64,000 bases of DNA, from the NCBI RefSeq assembly GCF_905220365.1, contig NC_061126.1, positions 8,556,001-8,620,000 of the forward strand, given 5' to 3'. This document shows, piece by piece, positions 1-12,368 of the stretch. A program made the position numbers and the translations under genes. Position 1 is the stretch's first letter, and every line of letters begins with the position of its first letter. The notes beneath the pieces were generated by a model, which made no database searches, was not told where the DNA came from, and saw only the letters and a program-made list of their open reading frames with translations. This stretch comes from Vanessa cardui (taxonomy: Eukaryota > Arthropoda > Insecta > Lepidoptera > Nymphalidae).

Positions 1-160
1 ATCGTAATGTAGGAAGACCTCCGACCCGCTGGGCCGACGACATTCGCAAGATCGCCGGTAGAAGCTGGATGAGGGACGCAGAGGACCCAGCAACGTGGCG
101 CGCTCTGAGGGCTATGTTCAGCAGTGGACAGAAGTGGGCTGATGATGATGACATATTTAA
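1..160 (+). pseudogene. 3' tail of a non-LTR retrotransposon (LINE) reverse-transcriptase ORF
   Basis: Frame 3 from the window edge reads the conserved LINE ORF2 end: GRPPTRWADDIRKIAGRSW, then a WRALRAM-like segment, running into a GAT-rich stretch (GCTGATGATGATGAC). The GRPxTRWxDDIRK...AGRSWM...WRAL pattern is typical of the C-terminus of RTE-like LINE ORFs in Lepidoptera, and the GAT/TGA repeat is the usual 3' tail. The 5' part lies outside the window. A second tail of the same kind is at 33.7-34.0 kb on the minus strand. It is probably a 5'-truncated dead copy, but I cannot see its left end. The clade assignment is from memory. Confidence 0.75.
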
Positions 161-374
161 ACAAATTATTATAATATTAATTGATTTAATGTTAAAATTA
201 AAGACAGCACACAGGAAAAGTAAACTTATGGACATACAACACTTCTTTCACCATACAACATCCTCCTACAGTGGAACTGTTGGAGGATTATCTCATCCAC
301 AACCATCGGGTTAAATTCACAGAACAATATTATATTACTCTATAACTTATTTTTTTTAATTTTTTTTATGTTAT

Positions 375-654
375 AGATTGGCGGACGAGCATTTGAGCCA
401 CCTGATGGTAAGTGGTCACCATCACCCATAGACAATGACGCTGTAAGAAATATTAACTATTCCTTACATCGTCAATGTGCCACCAACCTTGGGAACTAAG
501 ATGTTATGTCCCTTGTGCCTGTAGTTGCACTAGCTCACTCACCCTTCAAACCGGAACACAACAATACTGAGTACTGTTATTTGGCGGTAGAATAACTGAT
601 GAGTGGGTGGTACCTACCCAGACGGACTTGCACAAGAAAAGCCCTACCACCAAG
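375..654 (+). repeat. Repeat A, full-length copy
   Basis: A ~280-bp non-coding interspersed repeat. It begins TTGGCGGACGAGC, contains CCACCTGATGGTAAGTGGTC and ends CCCTACCACCAAG. Other near-full copies are at 1289-1568, 4372-4641, 10779-11054 and 39859-40112. Both ends carry TTGGTGG-like sequence in inverted orientation (start GGTTGGYGGA, end CCACCAAG). It has no ORF, no tRNA-like promoter and no A tail, so it may be a small non-autonomous DNA element; the class is undetermined. Confidence 0.8.
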
Positions 655-1288
655 AAAATTATTATCTAAATATCTTATAATAAACTTATTATCTAAGTAC
701 ATAAATACCAAGAATTCCCTAAATATTTCATGAATATTATACTTCCCTGTTTATTGTTTATATAATCTAACATTTTTTAAATGTATAAAAATTGGACAAT
801 ATATGATAACATATTATATATAATAATAATAATAACATATGATATTACACGTAACCGGTTTTTGTTTCGGATTGAATTAAACGAATAATAATTAAATACT
901 TTTCAAAACATTTTATCATGCCTCAATTAACAGAGTACAGTTGCAGCAATGACGTAGGTAATCTTCCGTTGCGTATAGTTTGTGTAAAATCTGTAACGAA
1001 CATAAAAACCATTATACAAATTGTGTAATCAATAATCAGTGATATTTGCTAAATATTGTCATGAAATAAATGGTATTTTATCGTTTTAAATTGTCAAGCT
1101 CCGGCATGTGACTGTCTCCTGTACAATGAAACAATGGATGACGTCGAACAACGTATTGGTAACTGCTGTCATCTCACATAAGGAACAGATAATTAATCTT
1201 TAGATAATGACGATTCTTCAACCGAAGTTGTGATAGTAAACCAATTAATATTTTTATATATGTAGGTTAGAGTAAATAAATTACTACT
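655..1288. other. AT-rich intergenic DNA, nothing recognised
   Basis: I see no coding, RNA or repeat signal beyond simple AT-rich sequence. Confidence 0.5.
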
Positions 1289-1568
1289 ACTTGGTGGTAG
1301 GGCTTTGTGCAAGCCCGTCTGGGTAGGTACCACCCACTCATCAGATATTCTACCGCTAAACAACAGTACGCAGTATTGTTGTGTTCCGGCTTGAAGAGTG
1401 AGTGAGCCAGTATAACTACAGGCACAATGGACATAACATCTTAGTTCCCAGGGTTGGTGGCACATTGACGATGTAAGGAATAGTTAATATTTCTTCCAGC
1501 GTCATTGTCTATGAGCGATGGTGACCACTTACCATCAGGTGGCCCATATGCTCGTCCGCCAACCTATA
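1289..1568 (-). repeat. Repeat A, full-length copy
   Basis: Reverse-orientation copy, starting CTTGGTGGTAGGGCTTTGTG and ending TCCGCCAACCTA. It lies ~630 bp from the opposite-oriented copy at 375-654, so the two form a widely spaced inverted pair. Confidence 0.8.
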
Positions 1569-2261
1569 CCATACAAAAAAAAACTTAATACAACGTCAAT
1601 ATAGAGCCATCGGAATTAAGGCTAGTAATCACAAAGTAGACCTACTTATAACAATTTTTTTTCATAAAAAAATACTGTTGCTGAGCAAGCGCACTTGCGC
1701 TTAATATTATTTAAATGGGGATGGACAATCCCCATATGAACATATGTATTTAATGAAAAGTACGATTAGTTTATATAGTATATTAAAAAAATATTTAATT
1801 CGTAACGAGTTCAGTAAGCGGTGTGGAATTATTTTCAATAAAATTACAATAATTTAATCAGACATCGTTTGAAAGGCTGGGGTCAACGAACGCTATAAGA
1901 AGAGACTCTTAGCTTAGCGTTCCTTCTACACTGATCAAAGTATTATTTGTGATTTCAGACATAGCAACACAATTTTTTGATATTTTGTGATAGATAATTG
2001 ATGAGTGGGCGGTAGGCATACAGACCGTCTAGACCTGAACAAAGTTGTACCCCCCAAATCAAATCTTTTCTTGTTGTAAATATTTTCTTACATTTATTGA
2101 AGTAGTGGCTAGCGGGGCATGGGCAGATAGTTTCTTTAGTGGCAACCACGAAGAGAAGACCCCGGGCAGAGGTCTGGGTTGAATCCGTTGTGAGGGACCT
2201 TTCTTTAACAGTGGACGTCTTTAGGGTGATCTGATATGACATATCTAGATATGTCCCTGAA
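1569..2261. other. Intergenic DNA with small inverted repeats
   Basis: Three short inverted repeats: AAGCGCA/TGCGCTT (1686-1701), TGGGGAT/ATCCCCA (about 1713-1732), and GAACGCTA/TAGCGTTC with an inner TAAGA/TCTTA stem (1888-1922). The GC-richer stretch 2085-2260 has an open minus-strand frame, but its translation resembles nothing I know and I do not call it a gene. Confidence 0.45.
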
Positions 2262-2495
2262 GTGGTACATACTACATCAACAACAGCCTGTTGCGGGTTG
2301 GTGGAATACACATGTGGCAGAATTTCTATTACATTTGTCACATGCAGGTTTCCTCACGATGTTGTCCTTCACCGCTGAGCACGAGTTGAATTATAAAGAC
2401 AAATTAAGCACATGAATCAGCGGTGCTTGTCTGGGTTTGAACCCACAATCGTCGTTTAAGATGCACGCGTTCTAACCACTGGGCCATCTCGACTC
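2262..2495 (-). mobile_element. Metulj-like tRNA-derived SINE, 3'-truncated
   Basis: The head, read on the minus strand from 2495, is GAGTCGAGATGGCCCAGTGG (A-box region). It is followed by ACGCGTGCATCTTAAACGAC and a B box GGGTTCAAACCC, then the body GTGCTTAATTTGTC and GAGGAAACCTGCATGTGAC. The usual tail (CAGCAGTGGGAAATTTACAG) is missing. The family name is from memory; the tRNA-like promoter boxes are visible. Confidence 0.75.
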
Positions 2496-4110
2496 ATTCG
2501 TACATATGTATTTACTATAGGTAATTTTAATTCATTAGCAACTCATTAGTTAACATATTTTTCTTAATTTTTCAACATGATCAAATTATTAATAATACTC
2601 AAAAATATCATGAGGACGAATTCAGAAATAAATATTATTACTAAATAAATAGTTATGTAGATATCAACATAGACCAGGTATTATTTCACGAGCAGTCAAT
2701 TACCAGTAAAGTACACCCCTTAATGTGAAATTAACAAGCGAGTTTACGCTTGTGCGTAATATGTGTTAGGTTTCTTTCGAGGATTAATTAAAATAATTTT
2801 GATAATAGCTGAAGCCGCATTCGAAAATGATGAAGCATTTGAAGTTATTTCACACTATTTCATACTAATTTCTATTTTGTATTTTTAAAGAAAAAAAATG
2901 TAAACGGCATAGTCTTTTCGGCTTAAAATGTACTGAAAGCACTTAGCCTATGATTATCTTATAGACAATGCACAAGCTCTCAACGTATAAAATATTCTAT
3001 TTATATCGGTTCTGAAAATACAAAATGACGAATTTTTTTTTTTTTTTAAAATACACTTCCCACACACCCTGTTGGGTAAATACGTTCTTAGCGGATTATT
3101 ACGATACTTACTATAAGAAACCTACCTGACAAATTTCAAGGTAGTAGGTGTTATTGTTTCTGAAATTTCGTTTTTATATATTATACAAATTTCGAAAAAG
3201 TTACAATTTATGCTGATAATGCAAAATGAGCAATTTTGTAATAAACATACGTTTATTTATTTTGTAATTTTATCTTTGCAACGACTCAAACGATTTGGCT
3301 CAAGTTTTATTTAGATAAGGTTTTGCTTTTTACGTTTATCTAAATTGGTGTTTTGCTTGAAAATACGTAATTTCGCACAAAAATATTTCTTGTTACAAGA
3401 GCCAAGCGAAGCTCGTTCGCCCAAGTATTAAAATTATTATAACATTTGTGGTTAGTTTAAATTAGTTCAAATACATATTAACGCCCTCACTATTAAATAT
3501 TGTTTAGCAGTATTTAAATGAAATGAGAAAACAAAAGACACAAGGACTTTTTAACTTATTAAGATCCTAACCCATAATAGTAGAGTACACACAGGTTTAC
3601 ACACAACCATTTATATATAGATAAGTCTTTATAGATACCAACATTCTTATACATATATCAATTTATGTACTTATATATTTTTTAATTAGTAGCAACGAAA
3701 TATCGATAAAGTGAAAATAAAAAATATTTCGCAATCAAAATTCACGATGTACGTTCTCGTAAAACGTTTTCAGCAGTTATTTAATTTAAAGTCTCACATC
3801 ACGTTAGCATTCTGACCAATCATTCAATCAACATACTGTAATTAATGGTTATCGAATAGCGCCTCTCATTAGCTTGTACTGTTCGTGTCGGTGATTATGA
3901 GTCCTTTGACCCAAGGGTGGAGTATTAATGAGATTTCATTTTTTTTTACATACAGGTGTTGTGGTATACATTTTTAGTTACTCGTTCTAAATGCCAAATC
4001 AAAATTATTCTTGAATATTACCTAGACGTATTTCGCATGGGTCACGACGACTGTTCGATTGTGGAGAATATTACCTAAAGCTTTTATTTTTGATTTTCTA
4101 TAATAATGAA
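2496..4110. other. AT-rich intergenic DNA, nothing certain
   Basis: There is no credible ORF. Around 3040-3430 it resembles old lepidopteran repeat debris (poly-T, then AGCCAAGCGAAGCTCGTTCG near 3402), but no boundaries can be set. Confidence 0.4.
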
Positions 4111-4315
4111 AAATTCACTTGGTAGTAGGAATATATGGAAGCCTGTCAGGGTTGCCACACAATTATTATAAATTCTACCGCCAAAGGGTAGTAAAGGCCA
4201 ATAACATAATTAGACATCAATCAAGGTGGGTGACGCGTTGGTGATACGAGGAAATTCGTTGCACATATTTTCTTTTGGTATCAATGCCTACGGATAGTAT
4301 CACTTATAGGTTGGT
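4111..4315 (-). repeat. Repeat A, degenerate copy
   Basis: An eroded reverse copy: CACTTGGTAGTAGGAAT, then GAAGCCTGTCAGGG, AATTCTACCGCCAA and a final TATAGGTTGG match repeat A in order, with gaps. An intact copy lies 57 bp further on. Confidence 0.55.
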
Positions 4316-4371
4316 CCGTTTGCTTTTCCGCATTTTATATGATATAAAATAATTTGATCCCTCTTGGTGGT

Positions 4372-4641
4372 AGGGCTCTGTGCAAGCCCGTCTTGGTAGG
4401 TACCACCCACTCACCAGTTATTCTACCGCCAAATAACAGTACTCAGTATTGTTGTGTTCCGGTTTGAAGGGTGAGTGAGCCAGTGTAACTACAGGCACAA
4501 GGGGACATAACATCTTAGTTCCCAAGGTTGGTGGCACATTGACGATGTAAGGAATAGTTAATATTTCTTACAGCGTCATTGTCTATGGGTGATGGTGACC
4601 ACTTACCATCAGGTGGCCCATATGCTCGTCCACCAACCTAT
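4372..4641 (-). repeat. Repeat A, full-length copy
   Basis: Runs from CTTGGTGGTAGGGCTCTGTG to CGTCCACCAACCTA with few differences from 1289-1568. The short hairpin GGGCT...AGCCC and the palindrome GGTAGGTACCACCC inside are shared by the copies. Confidence 0.8.
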
Positions 4642-5589
4642 TCCATAAAAACAAAAACAATTATATTTCCAAAGCATAATAATATTCCTATTCTAATCCT
4701 AAGCGTAAAGCTTGACTTCAGCATCGAACCTACGACTTTCAGTTCGGCTAAGGCGATACGTATTTTTCTCTAAATATTATTAAAACATAAATACATTGCT
4801 ACTTAGTGAAGATGCGTGACACACTTTTATTTAAATTTAATATCGGATTGGAATAAAAACTATTTTTTGTTGTCAAATGAAAATTTTCATAAAGCTATTA
4901 CGTTTTTATTTCACTCTACATAAAAATACGACTATTACGAGATATACGGTTGTAGGTATGTATGCTCGTAATGCTATACGCGTCGTGAACAGCAGAATGA
5001 CACAACACTGAACGGATAATCCTTTCTTTTCAACTTTTGATTTACACTGGATTACTCTTAGTTTACAGATTTATTATTTATTGGTAATTTTTTTTATATT
5101 TGAAAATATCTTTGAAGCCTATAATTTTTTTTATTTATAAAGTATGTGTGGTTTTTTTATCAAAACGGCGCAGAAGAGCGGTCGTTACCTGCTGTGTTTA
5201 ATCAACCTGCCTTTATAACGATCTCCATTAAAATAATAAATGATTTTTACCTTTTCTACACAAAATGTGTAATACTGAATACAGAGGTTAAAACATAACA
5301 TTTATTTAATACCAGCTGTTATGCGTCCACTTCGCTACGAGCTGGTTGAAATGATTTAATTATCGAATTTTTGAAATATATTTTGATTATTCTGATCTAC
5401 ATTAAATACACTCACAATTAATAGAAACAACAACAACAAAAAGAGTAATTATTGAGTTTTTTGTCGGTTCTTCTGGGCAGAATCTACATTCAGAACCGGC
5501 GGTTGCTTCACTTAATATAGTTGTTAATTGAAGATTCAAAATTGTTTGTAAAAGCCATCTTGAACAAAGTATATTTGATTGATTGATTA
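4642..5589. other. AT-rich intergenic DNA, nothing recognised
   Basis: No coding or repeat signal that I can support. Confidence 0.5.
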
Positions 5590-5850
5590 CGGTATATGAG
5601 CCAACAAGGCCTATGCCTGGCCTGGTTAGTACGTGTAAATCTTAACTAGACGGGGGTAACTTTGAATTTTAATGTGCTTAATTTGTGCTTGAATTTAATT
5701 CCACGCAGCGGTGAATTAAAACATCATGAGAAACCCTTCATGTGTCGGATGAAAATCTGCCCCATATGTTGCATACAAAAACCGCAGTGGCGCAGAGTGA
5801 AGGAATAAGCTCCGTCTCTTTAAAAAGAGAATAGGCTAAAGTCAGAAGTG
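5590..5850 (+). mobile_element. Divergent SINE related to the Metulj-like family
   Basis: The body follows the family order: GTGCTTAATTTGTGC, CGGTGAATTAAAACATCATG, AAACCCTTCATGTGTC, AAAATCTGCC, CCGCAGTGG, then an AGAGAATAGGCTAAAG tail. The head (ATGAGCCAACAAGGCCTATG) does not match the usual tRNA-like head. 40853-41020 looks like the same subfamily reversed. Confidence 0.5.
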
Positions 5851-8586
5851 GAACATTTAAATGCTAGTTTACTTTGGTTTTACACTTACAGCACTAATAT
5901 TATATAAATTTTACAAAAATAGATAAAAACATAATAATTTTATCCGATAAACATATATATCCCTATCAAGCGTACATAATTTGCTTAAGTTTGAATAAGG
6001 TACAAAAGGCATTACACAAAAAAAAACGAACATACACACCACCCGAATTCACAAATGTATTTACAAAAATATTCACTCATATGTAAAATGTAATATTGTA
6101 GTTTTTATTAATTAGTCTCAAAATTTGTCATTTCATCCCCATATACAAACAAACTAAAAAAAATTACAGATTTTTATAGTCAGACCAGTTGTTCAAGCTT
6201 AATTGATTCACAAACATACAAATGCACAAACTTTAATGTTTAATGAATAATGAACTTAATATTATACTCGTATATGAGCACTTCATAGCAACAAGAAACC
6301 CATAACCGTTTCAGTTAACATTTCTATTTAGTTTCGTAGCGAGTTTTGATTACAGAATGGTATGTGCCACGAGGGAGGGTAACGGGTGTCTGTACGACTC
6401 TGCTAAGTTCGTTCGTCGCTCTAGTGCTTAAGTGTTTAATTGCTGTATCTGCAGCGAAGTGCATTTCGAAGTATATAAATGCTCTAATTATTGTTTTATT
6501 TTTATTTCAAACGAATGAAGAACATACTTTCCCATTGACGAAACATTTGCTTACTCTATATCTTTGATCTAGGGAACATGTTTGAAAACTCTGTCAATTG
6601 CAGCAGCAAACGTAATCTAACTATAAATATGTTTCATTGTATACGAATTTGAAAGAAAATTAAAGCATGGATGGGGGTTCACTTTGTTTACTAGGAGGTT
6701 ACTGGCTATTTCAGTAGTTTATAGGATGCATACCTCCGGGAACGGAAATTCCAGTGGGCGCTTGATGTCCTGGATCTAGTCCTGGAAGGTCTTTAGAGTG
6801 TGACAAGCGACACTTTTAAGCTACCTAGGAAAAAGATTGTTCATATGTGTATCAGAAAACTATCACGAATCCGGTTAAACACACACATACATTCATTCTT
6901 TTTAAGTTTTAAATATGTTTAAATAAAGCGCAAAAACTTATTGATAGAACGCTTCATCAGACAGTCATTAAAAAATGTAAGTATTGATCGATTGCTTAGA
7001 TCAGACTTTAATTTTCAATTTTACCGGCACCGGGAGGGATCGCGAATGCGTTTTATTAATACGGCGTCGCCATCTTTTTTATCGATGATGAAGACGGCCA
7101 TCGCAGTGGTAGTTTCTACTGGTTGAAAACAAATAAATAAATTGAAAGCATGTATCATCGTTAACTTAACTTGTGCATGTAAGTTAACTTGTATGAATTA
7201 TCACCGATTAATCACGGTAAATGTTTTATCAATTATTCAATTTACGGTACGTTTGAGTAGGAGAGTACAATCATTTCGCATTCTGACCAATTCGAACGAT
7301 TGCTGCGTAATTAACGATTGATCAATATGTACCTAGTTGACTGTTATCGTGTGTGGCGTCCGATTTACTCATGAGATATTTTCACTGCATTGATTTTGTG
7401 TATTTCGACGAGCTTTTTTTATATTTCAACATTTTTTTAGTAGTTATTTGAAAACAAAATTGAAATAAATAAGATGTCAATCGGCAGAATGTTATAGATA
7501 CCTTCCTTTAAATATTTTGTTTCATTACGACCATAGTGCAAGCATTTTATACTTAACGTTTACATGTTTATTTCTTTTATCGATAACAGGATTATGAATC
7601 TGTATGACATCATTATTATCTATCAAAATAATTAGTTTGGTTTAATAATTACATGAAATTTGCCTCAAAATTTCTATTTTTTGGTATCATACTTCAGCAA
7701 CCAAGCGGGTGATAGGAGTCGTGATTCTCATAAATAAACTTAAAAATATTTAAAGTATTAATAAAACAAAAATTTTAATATTCATTCATACGTACTCAAA
7801 TGCAAAATTTATACGAATGATGATCATGACAGACATCCATCTTGCTGTGGTAAAAACGATTTCATTATTAAAACAATTTCAGGGAAAAATCATTATCATA
7901 TTTTATCGTTGATGACTTTCACTTGATCAAAAAAAATTATGCAAAGAGAAAAAAATATTTTGCGATCTTTACTTGATTTATATGTAATCTTAGATATTTT
8001 AGTATCTTGCTTTAAATACACAACTTAAAAAGATTTCGTTTCATTATATAATAATTAATAATACGAATAATTTTGTTTCAAAAATGGCAAGTAGTAAAAA
8101 TATTTTTTAATATTAAATATGTATAGCTTTTTACACTAATAATTACAATATCACTAATAATTACAATACATGCTAATACTCGCATGTAAGGAATAGTTTG
8201 GATGAATACGTTAAGGCATTTACCTTTAGTCCGAGATGAAAAAAAATGAATTCAGGAACTTTTTTATTATGGGCAATCCTAGACTGTATAACATCACACC
8301 ACGCTTGCGGGTACTTATCAATTACGTAATACAGGTGAAACGGAGCGAAGCAGCTAGTATTGAATTAACTGATAGGTCTGTGTCAAATTGTTGTTATTGT
8401 CATTGATATCGTATAGGATGTTCTTTGATTACGTATATGTATTAATAGACTGTCAAAGCTGAGAACGTATAAAACTTAATAACTGACAGTAGTATGAAGT
8501 TAGGCGTGTGTCAAATGTTTCTGTTACGAAGATGATAAAGCCAAAACTTTTGTTTTATAGCAGGACACTATCTAGATATATATGAG
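5851..8586. other. Intergenic DNA with two unassigned GC-richer patches
   Basis: Mostly AT-rich. Patch 6346-6470 can be read as a short hydrophobic ORF on the plus strand, but the composition and lack of similarity argue against calling it. Patch 7015-7128 is open on the minus strand and includes KKDGDAVLIKRIRD; this could be a decayed exon or an element fragment. I assign neither. Confidence 0.4.
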
Positions 8587-8896
8587 TCGAAATGGCCCAG
8601 TTGTTAGAACGCGTGCAAGATGCACGCGTTCTAACCGATGATTGCGGGTTCAATCCCAGGCAAGCACCACTGATTCAAGTGCTTAATTTGTCTTTATAAT
8701 TCATTTCGTGCTCAGAAAAACATTGTGAGGAAACCTGCATGTGACAAATTTCATAGAAATTCTGCCACATGTGTATTCCTCCAACCCGCATTGGAACAGC
8801 GTGGTGGAATATATTCCAAACCTTCTCCTCAAAGGGAGAGGAGGCCTTTAGCCCAGCAGTGGGAATTTACAGGCTCTTGATGATGATGATGATCTA
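8587..8896 (+). mobile_element. Metulj-like SINE, full length, with a snap-back hairpin in the head
   Basis: Full family order from GAGTCGAAATGGCCCAG (A box) through B box GGGTTCAATCCC to CCCAGCAGTGGGAATTTACA, ending in a GAT microsatellite. The head contains a perfect 15-bp inverted repeat at 8603-8617 and 8621-8635 with the 3-nt loop AGA, absent from all other copies here. Confidence 0.9.
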
Positions 8897-10778
8897 GATA
8901 TATAATTAATCTTAGACATTGCTCTCATATAGGCTGTTTATAATAAAGAAAAAGTTTCGCTTTGCTGTCTTGCTGTGGTTTTCTTATTTTATTTTATGCG
9001 GTGTCATTATAATAATGAAGTTATTTTTTTGGCATTTTTTAGTTTTAAGAATAAATAACCAAAAATTGTGTGATTTTATAGAATAGACTGAGAAAATATC
9101 GTTAAAAGATACACTGTATACAAGTATACTAAGACTACAGTCGAAAAAGGAGAATTCAATGACAAAATTCACATACTCGATATTATTTGAATCAACAAAC
9201 AAAACGTAGTTACACAATATCGAGTTCTTAGCGAACGATATTCAGACGAGAACACAACTTTTATTTGGTAATACCCAAGAGCAATTTTTGTTTTGTTTAC
9301 TTGCCTTTGAAGTTGAAAGAGAAAATCTTTGAAAAAGGATAGGTAAATCGATTTATGCAAAAAAGATACCGCTTTTTGTATGCAAATTTGTGTTGATTTC
9401 ACAAAGATTGAATTGATGTGTCGTCAAGTCGGAAACAAACAATATTCGCAGTTCATAAATATTATTCACATTGTTTTTCAGTCTAATATTGATATTAAAT
9501 TAAATTATATCGCCATTTTTTTGCCTCCTCTTATAAAAGCCTTACGCAACAATCCATTAAAAGTTATTCGATTGTGTTTTATTTCGAGTAAAGAACTTTT
9601 GTTGGAGGTCCCAGGTTCGATCCAATAAAATGCGCTCAAATAAAAAGTTTCAATTTTCTGGAGTTCGGGCGCGTGCGGTGCATTTTGAAATACCCATCGT
9701 CTTTGCGCAGCCCTTTAAGATTCCTAGCTACGTTTCAGCGTTTCATTAGTTTGCATTCACTTTATATTACTATCTAGTCTTTGACGTCTCACTCTAAATT
9801 TTTCTCTGGTCGTGTTCCTTTTTTGAATTCCTGGGAAAAATATATGCTTTATCTGTTGATTGGGGTATACGCTATTTGATTGTGCCTTTATATATCTCAT
9901 GTGACTAAAGGTTGCTCTGTTTTAAAATATTCATTCTTCAAAAAGATGTCTCTATGAAAATTAATTTGTATTTAAAAATATATATTTAGATTTTGTTATA
10001 TTCTTTAGTATATTAAGACTTAAATAATTAAAAGCAAATGCCATTAAATTATAATTATTTTGATTAACCTAATCGGGATGGTCGGAAAATAAAATAATAC
10101 AAATTAAATAATTACATAAAAATGACGCCATAGATAAAACAATTAGCGGCCCTAAATAAAAAAAATAACGGTCAAATGCATAATATAGTTGTGGACTTGT
10201 GGTAAGTACGGAATACCGAAGCGAAGTGAGTATATATTTATTATAGTATATTAAATATATAAATAACAATGACGAGAAAACTTTAATAGTTATCTATAAT
10301 AAATGTTTATATGTAAGGATATTTGTTTTACGTAACGGTTGTTTTGTTTTTTCAAATATAAATCAAAACTAAGATGTAACAGTATTTTAGACTTTTTTTT
10401 TTTTAATTTTTAATGTGCTTTTACTTTGTTTATCTGGAAAAATGAGAAATCTTTATAAATCTATGCTCGGAAACTTTTAAATTCTTCTAATGCTCAAAAG
10501 ACTTCAGTTATCACTAACATTCCAAATATCCCATTTGACTTATACTTTACTTTTTAAGGCTTTTGCCGTTACGTTTAAGCTCAATTTATTTTGGGTCTTC
10601 TTATTTTTTAATCATCAAGGTGAATAGTAACACAGTAATAAAAATATTTAAAAATAGTGCACAATTATTAGCTTAATAGTTAGATGGCACTACAAGTTAA
10701 CTTTATAGTTAGGATTATTCTCTTGTAATAAACACATAAAGCGATTCCATTTATAATTTGAACCCTTTTTTATCTTAT
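8897..10778. other. AT-rich intergenic DNA, nothing recognised
   Basis: Several short open frames (for example 8984-9402 minus and 9380-9628 plus) are low-complexity AT-rich runs without any domain, and I do not support them. A B-box-like GGTTCGATCC at 9612 stands alone and is not a tRNA. Confidence 0.5.
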
Positions 10779-11054
10779 AGGTTGGTGGACAAGCAGATGG
10801 GCCACCTGATGGTAAGCGGTCACCATCACCCATAGACAATGACGCTGTAAGAAATATTAACTATTCCTTACATTGTCAATGTGCCATCAACCTTGGGAAC
10901 TAAGTTGTTATGTCCCTCGTGCCTGCAGTTGCACTGGCTTACTCACCCTTCAAACCGGAACACAACAATACTGAGTACTGTTATTTGGCGGTAGAATAAC
11001 TGATGAGTGGGTGGTACCTACCCAAACGGGCTTGCACAAAGCCCTACCACCAAG
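10779..11054 (+). repeat. Repeat A, full-length copy
   Basis: Begins AGGTTGGTGGACAAGC and ends GCCCTACCACCAAG, very close to the copy at 375-654. TTGGTGG at the start and CCACCAA at the end form a short terminal inverted repeat. Confidence 0.8.
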
Positions 11055-11892
11055 AAAGTAACTTAATAAAATTACTTAATAAAACAATCAGAACAATCTA
11101 TCCTGTTTGTACATATTGAGCTAAGCAATAATACCATAAACTCTTACGTGTTCTGAACCAGTTGAAAGCGTCGGCCATTGTACCTTCTAAGTAATGCAAA
11201 TAATAATCTGCCGCGGTAGTAAACCATATGTACAACATCGAGCTGAAAGTTCGAAGTATTTTATGCGTAGAACTGTTCTACGCGATCGTAACTACAAACC
11301 CTGGTCCAGGCGATTCTCCGCAGGGAGTTGTTGTTCAGGGCATAGATTTGTTTCTACAAATCTATGAACTGGACAACCCCCAAAGCAAGGCGGGATGAGC
11401 CTAAATAGGTACGCAATAAAACAATTTAATTATAATATAGTTTAGACTGTACAGGGCGAGCCTAAATATGTAGGTCTGCCATACGCTATAAAACGATTGA
11501 AATAAAATGTGATTTAGATTGTATTTAGATTGTCGATCAAAATAGATTTTCAGTTGATGGATGAACAGAAAGGTAAAACTAACTTATTAGTGTATTTTGA
11601 AATGATTATCTGTATTCCTTCTTTTTTAGGTAATTACTTGTCTGCTTGTTTTCTTAATTTAGCAAAATTTAGTTCGGTGAATTCATTATGAATTTAAGAT
11701 TCATGAATTCAAGAAAATTAAAGTATTTATGGGCCAAAAAGCAACCTGTTTTGAAAAAAATAAATAAAAAAATTATGTTTTGAAAAAGGAAATAAAAATA
11801 CCAAAGTCTATATGTACATCAGCTAATTAGCATGATAAAAACACTTGTTTGAACAAAATCTTTTTAGGTTTTTTTTTTAAATAAGTGATAAT
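11055..11892. other. Intergenic DNA with clustered hairpins
   Basis: Within 120 bp there are GCGTAGAA/TTCTACGC (11264-11282), CCTGG/CCAGG (about 11310-11320), and a longer hairpin: CATAGATTTGT/ACAAATCTATG with loop TTCT (11341-11366), extended outward by GTTGTTCAG/CTGGACAAC (11330-11377). There is no ORF. The rest is AT-rich. Confidence 0.5.
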
Positions 11893-12073
11893 TTTGTACG
11901 CTCATGGGTATTGTAAGAAATATTTAGAGGTTATGTACCTCATGCTTGTATCCTAGTTCAGATGATCTTCAAACCAGAACGCAACAATGCAGCGTATGCC
12001 TGTTTTCTATATGTTGAAATATTATAAACGGGTGATAACTACCCATAATTGGCACAAATCCCTAACACCAAGA
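11893..12073 (+). repeat. Repeat A, degenerate copy
   Basis: Eroded blocks in order: GTAAGAAATATTTAGAGG, CTTCAAACCAGAACGCAACA, GGGTGATAACTACCC and CCCTAACACCAAG. Confidence 0.5.
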
Positions 12074-12368
12074 CAAAATTCTTGTTTATAATGTCGTAAA
12101 TTAAGGTAATTAAACTAATAAACAGATTATCAGTTAGTACGAGTAGCTCGTTTCGTTGTTAGGATAATTAGGGATCATTGCGTTAAGGAGGTCGTAAATC
12201 TTATTCAAGGCTAGGGCGAGCGTCAGCTATAATTTGTAAATTTTTGTTTTCCTTTATTAAAAGTCGTAAAGCGACGAGAATGGAAACCGTAAGATGTTGA
12301 TGCCTCTTGCTTGTGACATTGTTACATATTTTTTTGATTTTTCATTATTCATTGGATAGTGGACATAT

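Noticed and set aside
1955..2341. 128-codon minus-strand ORF
   Set aside because: Partly overlaps a SINE body; the rest has no domain or coding bias that I can see.
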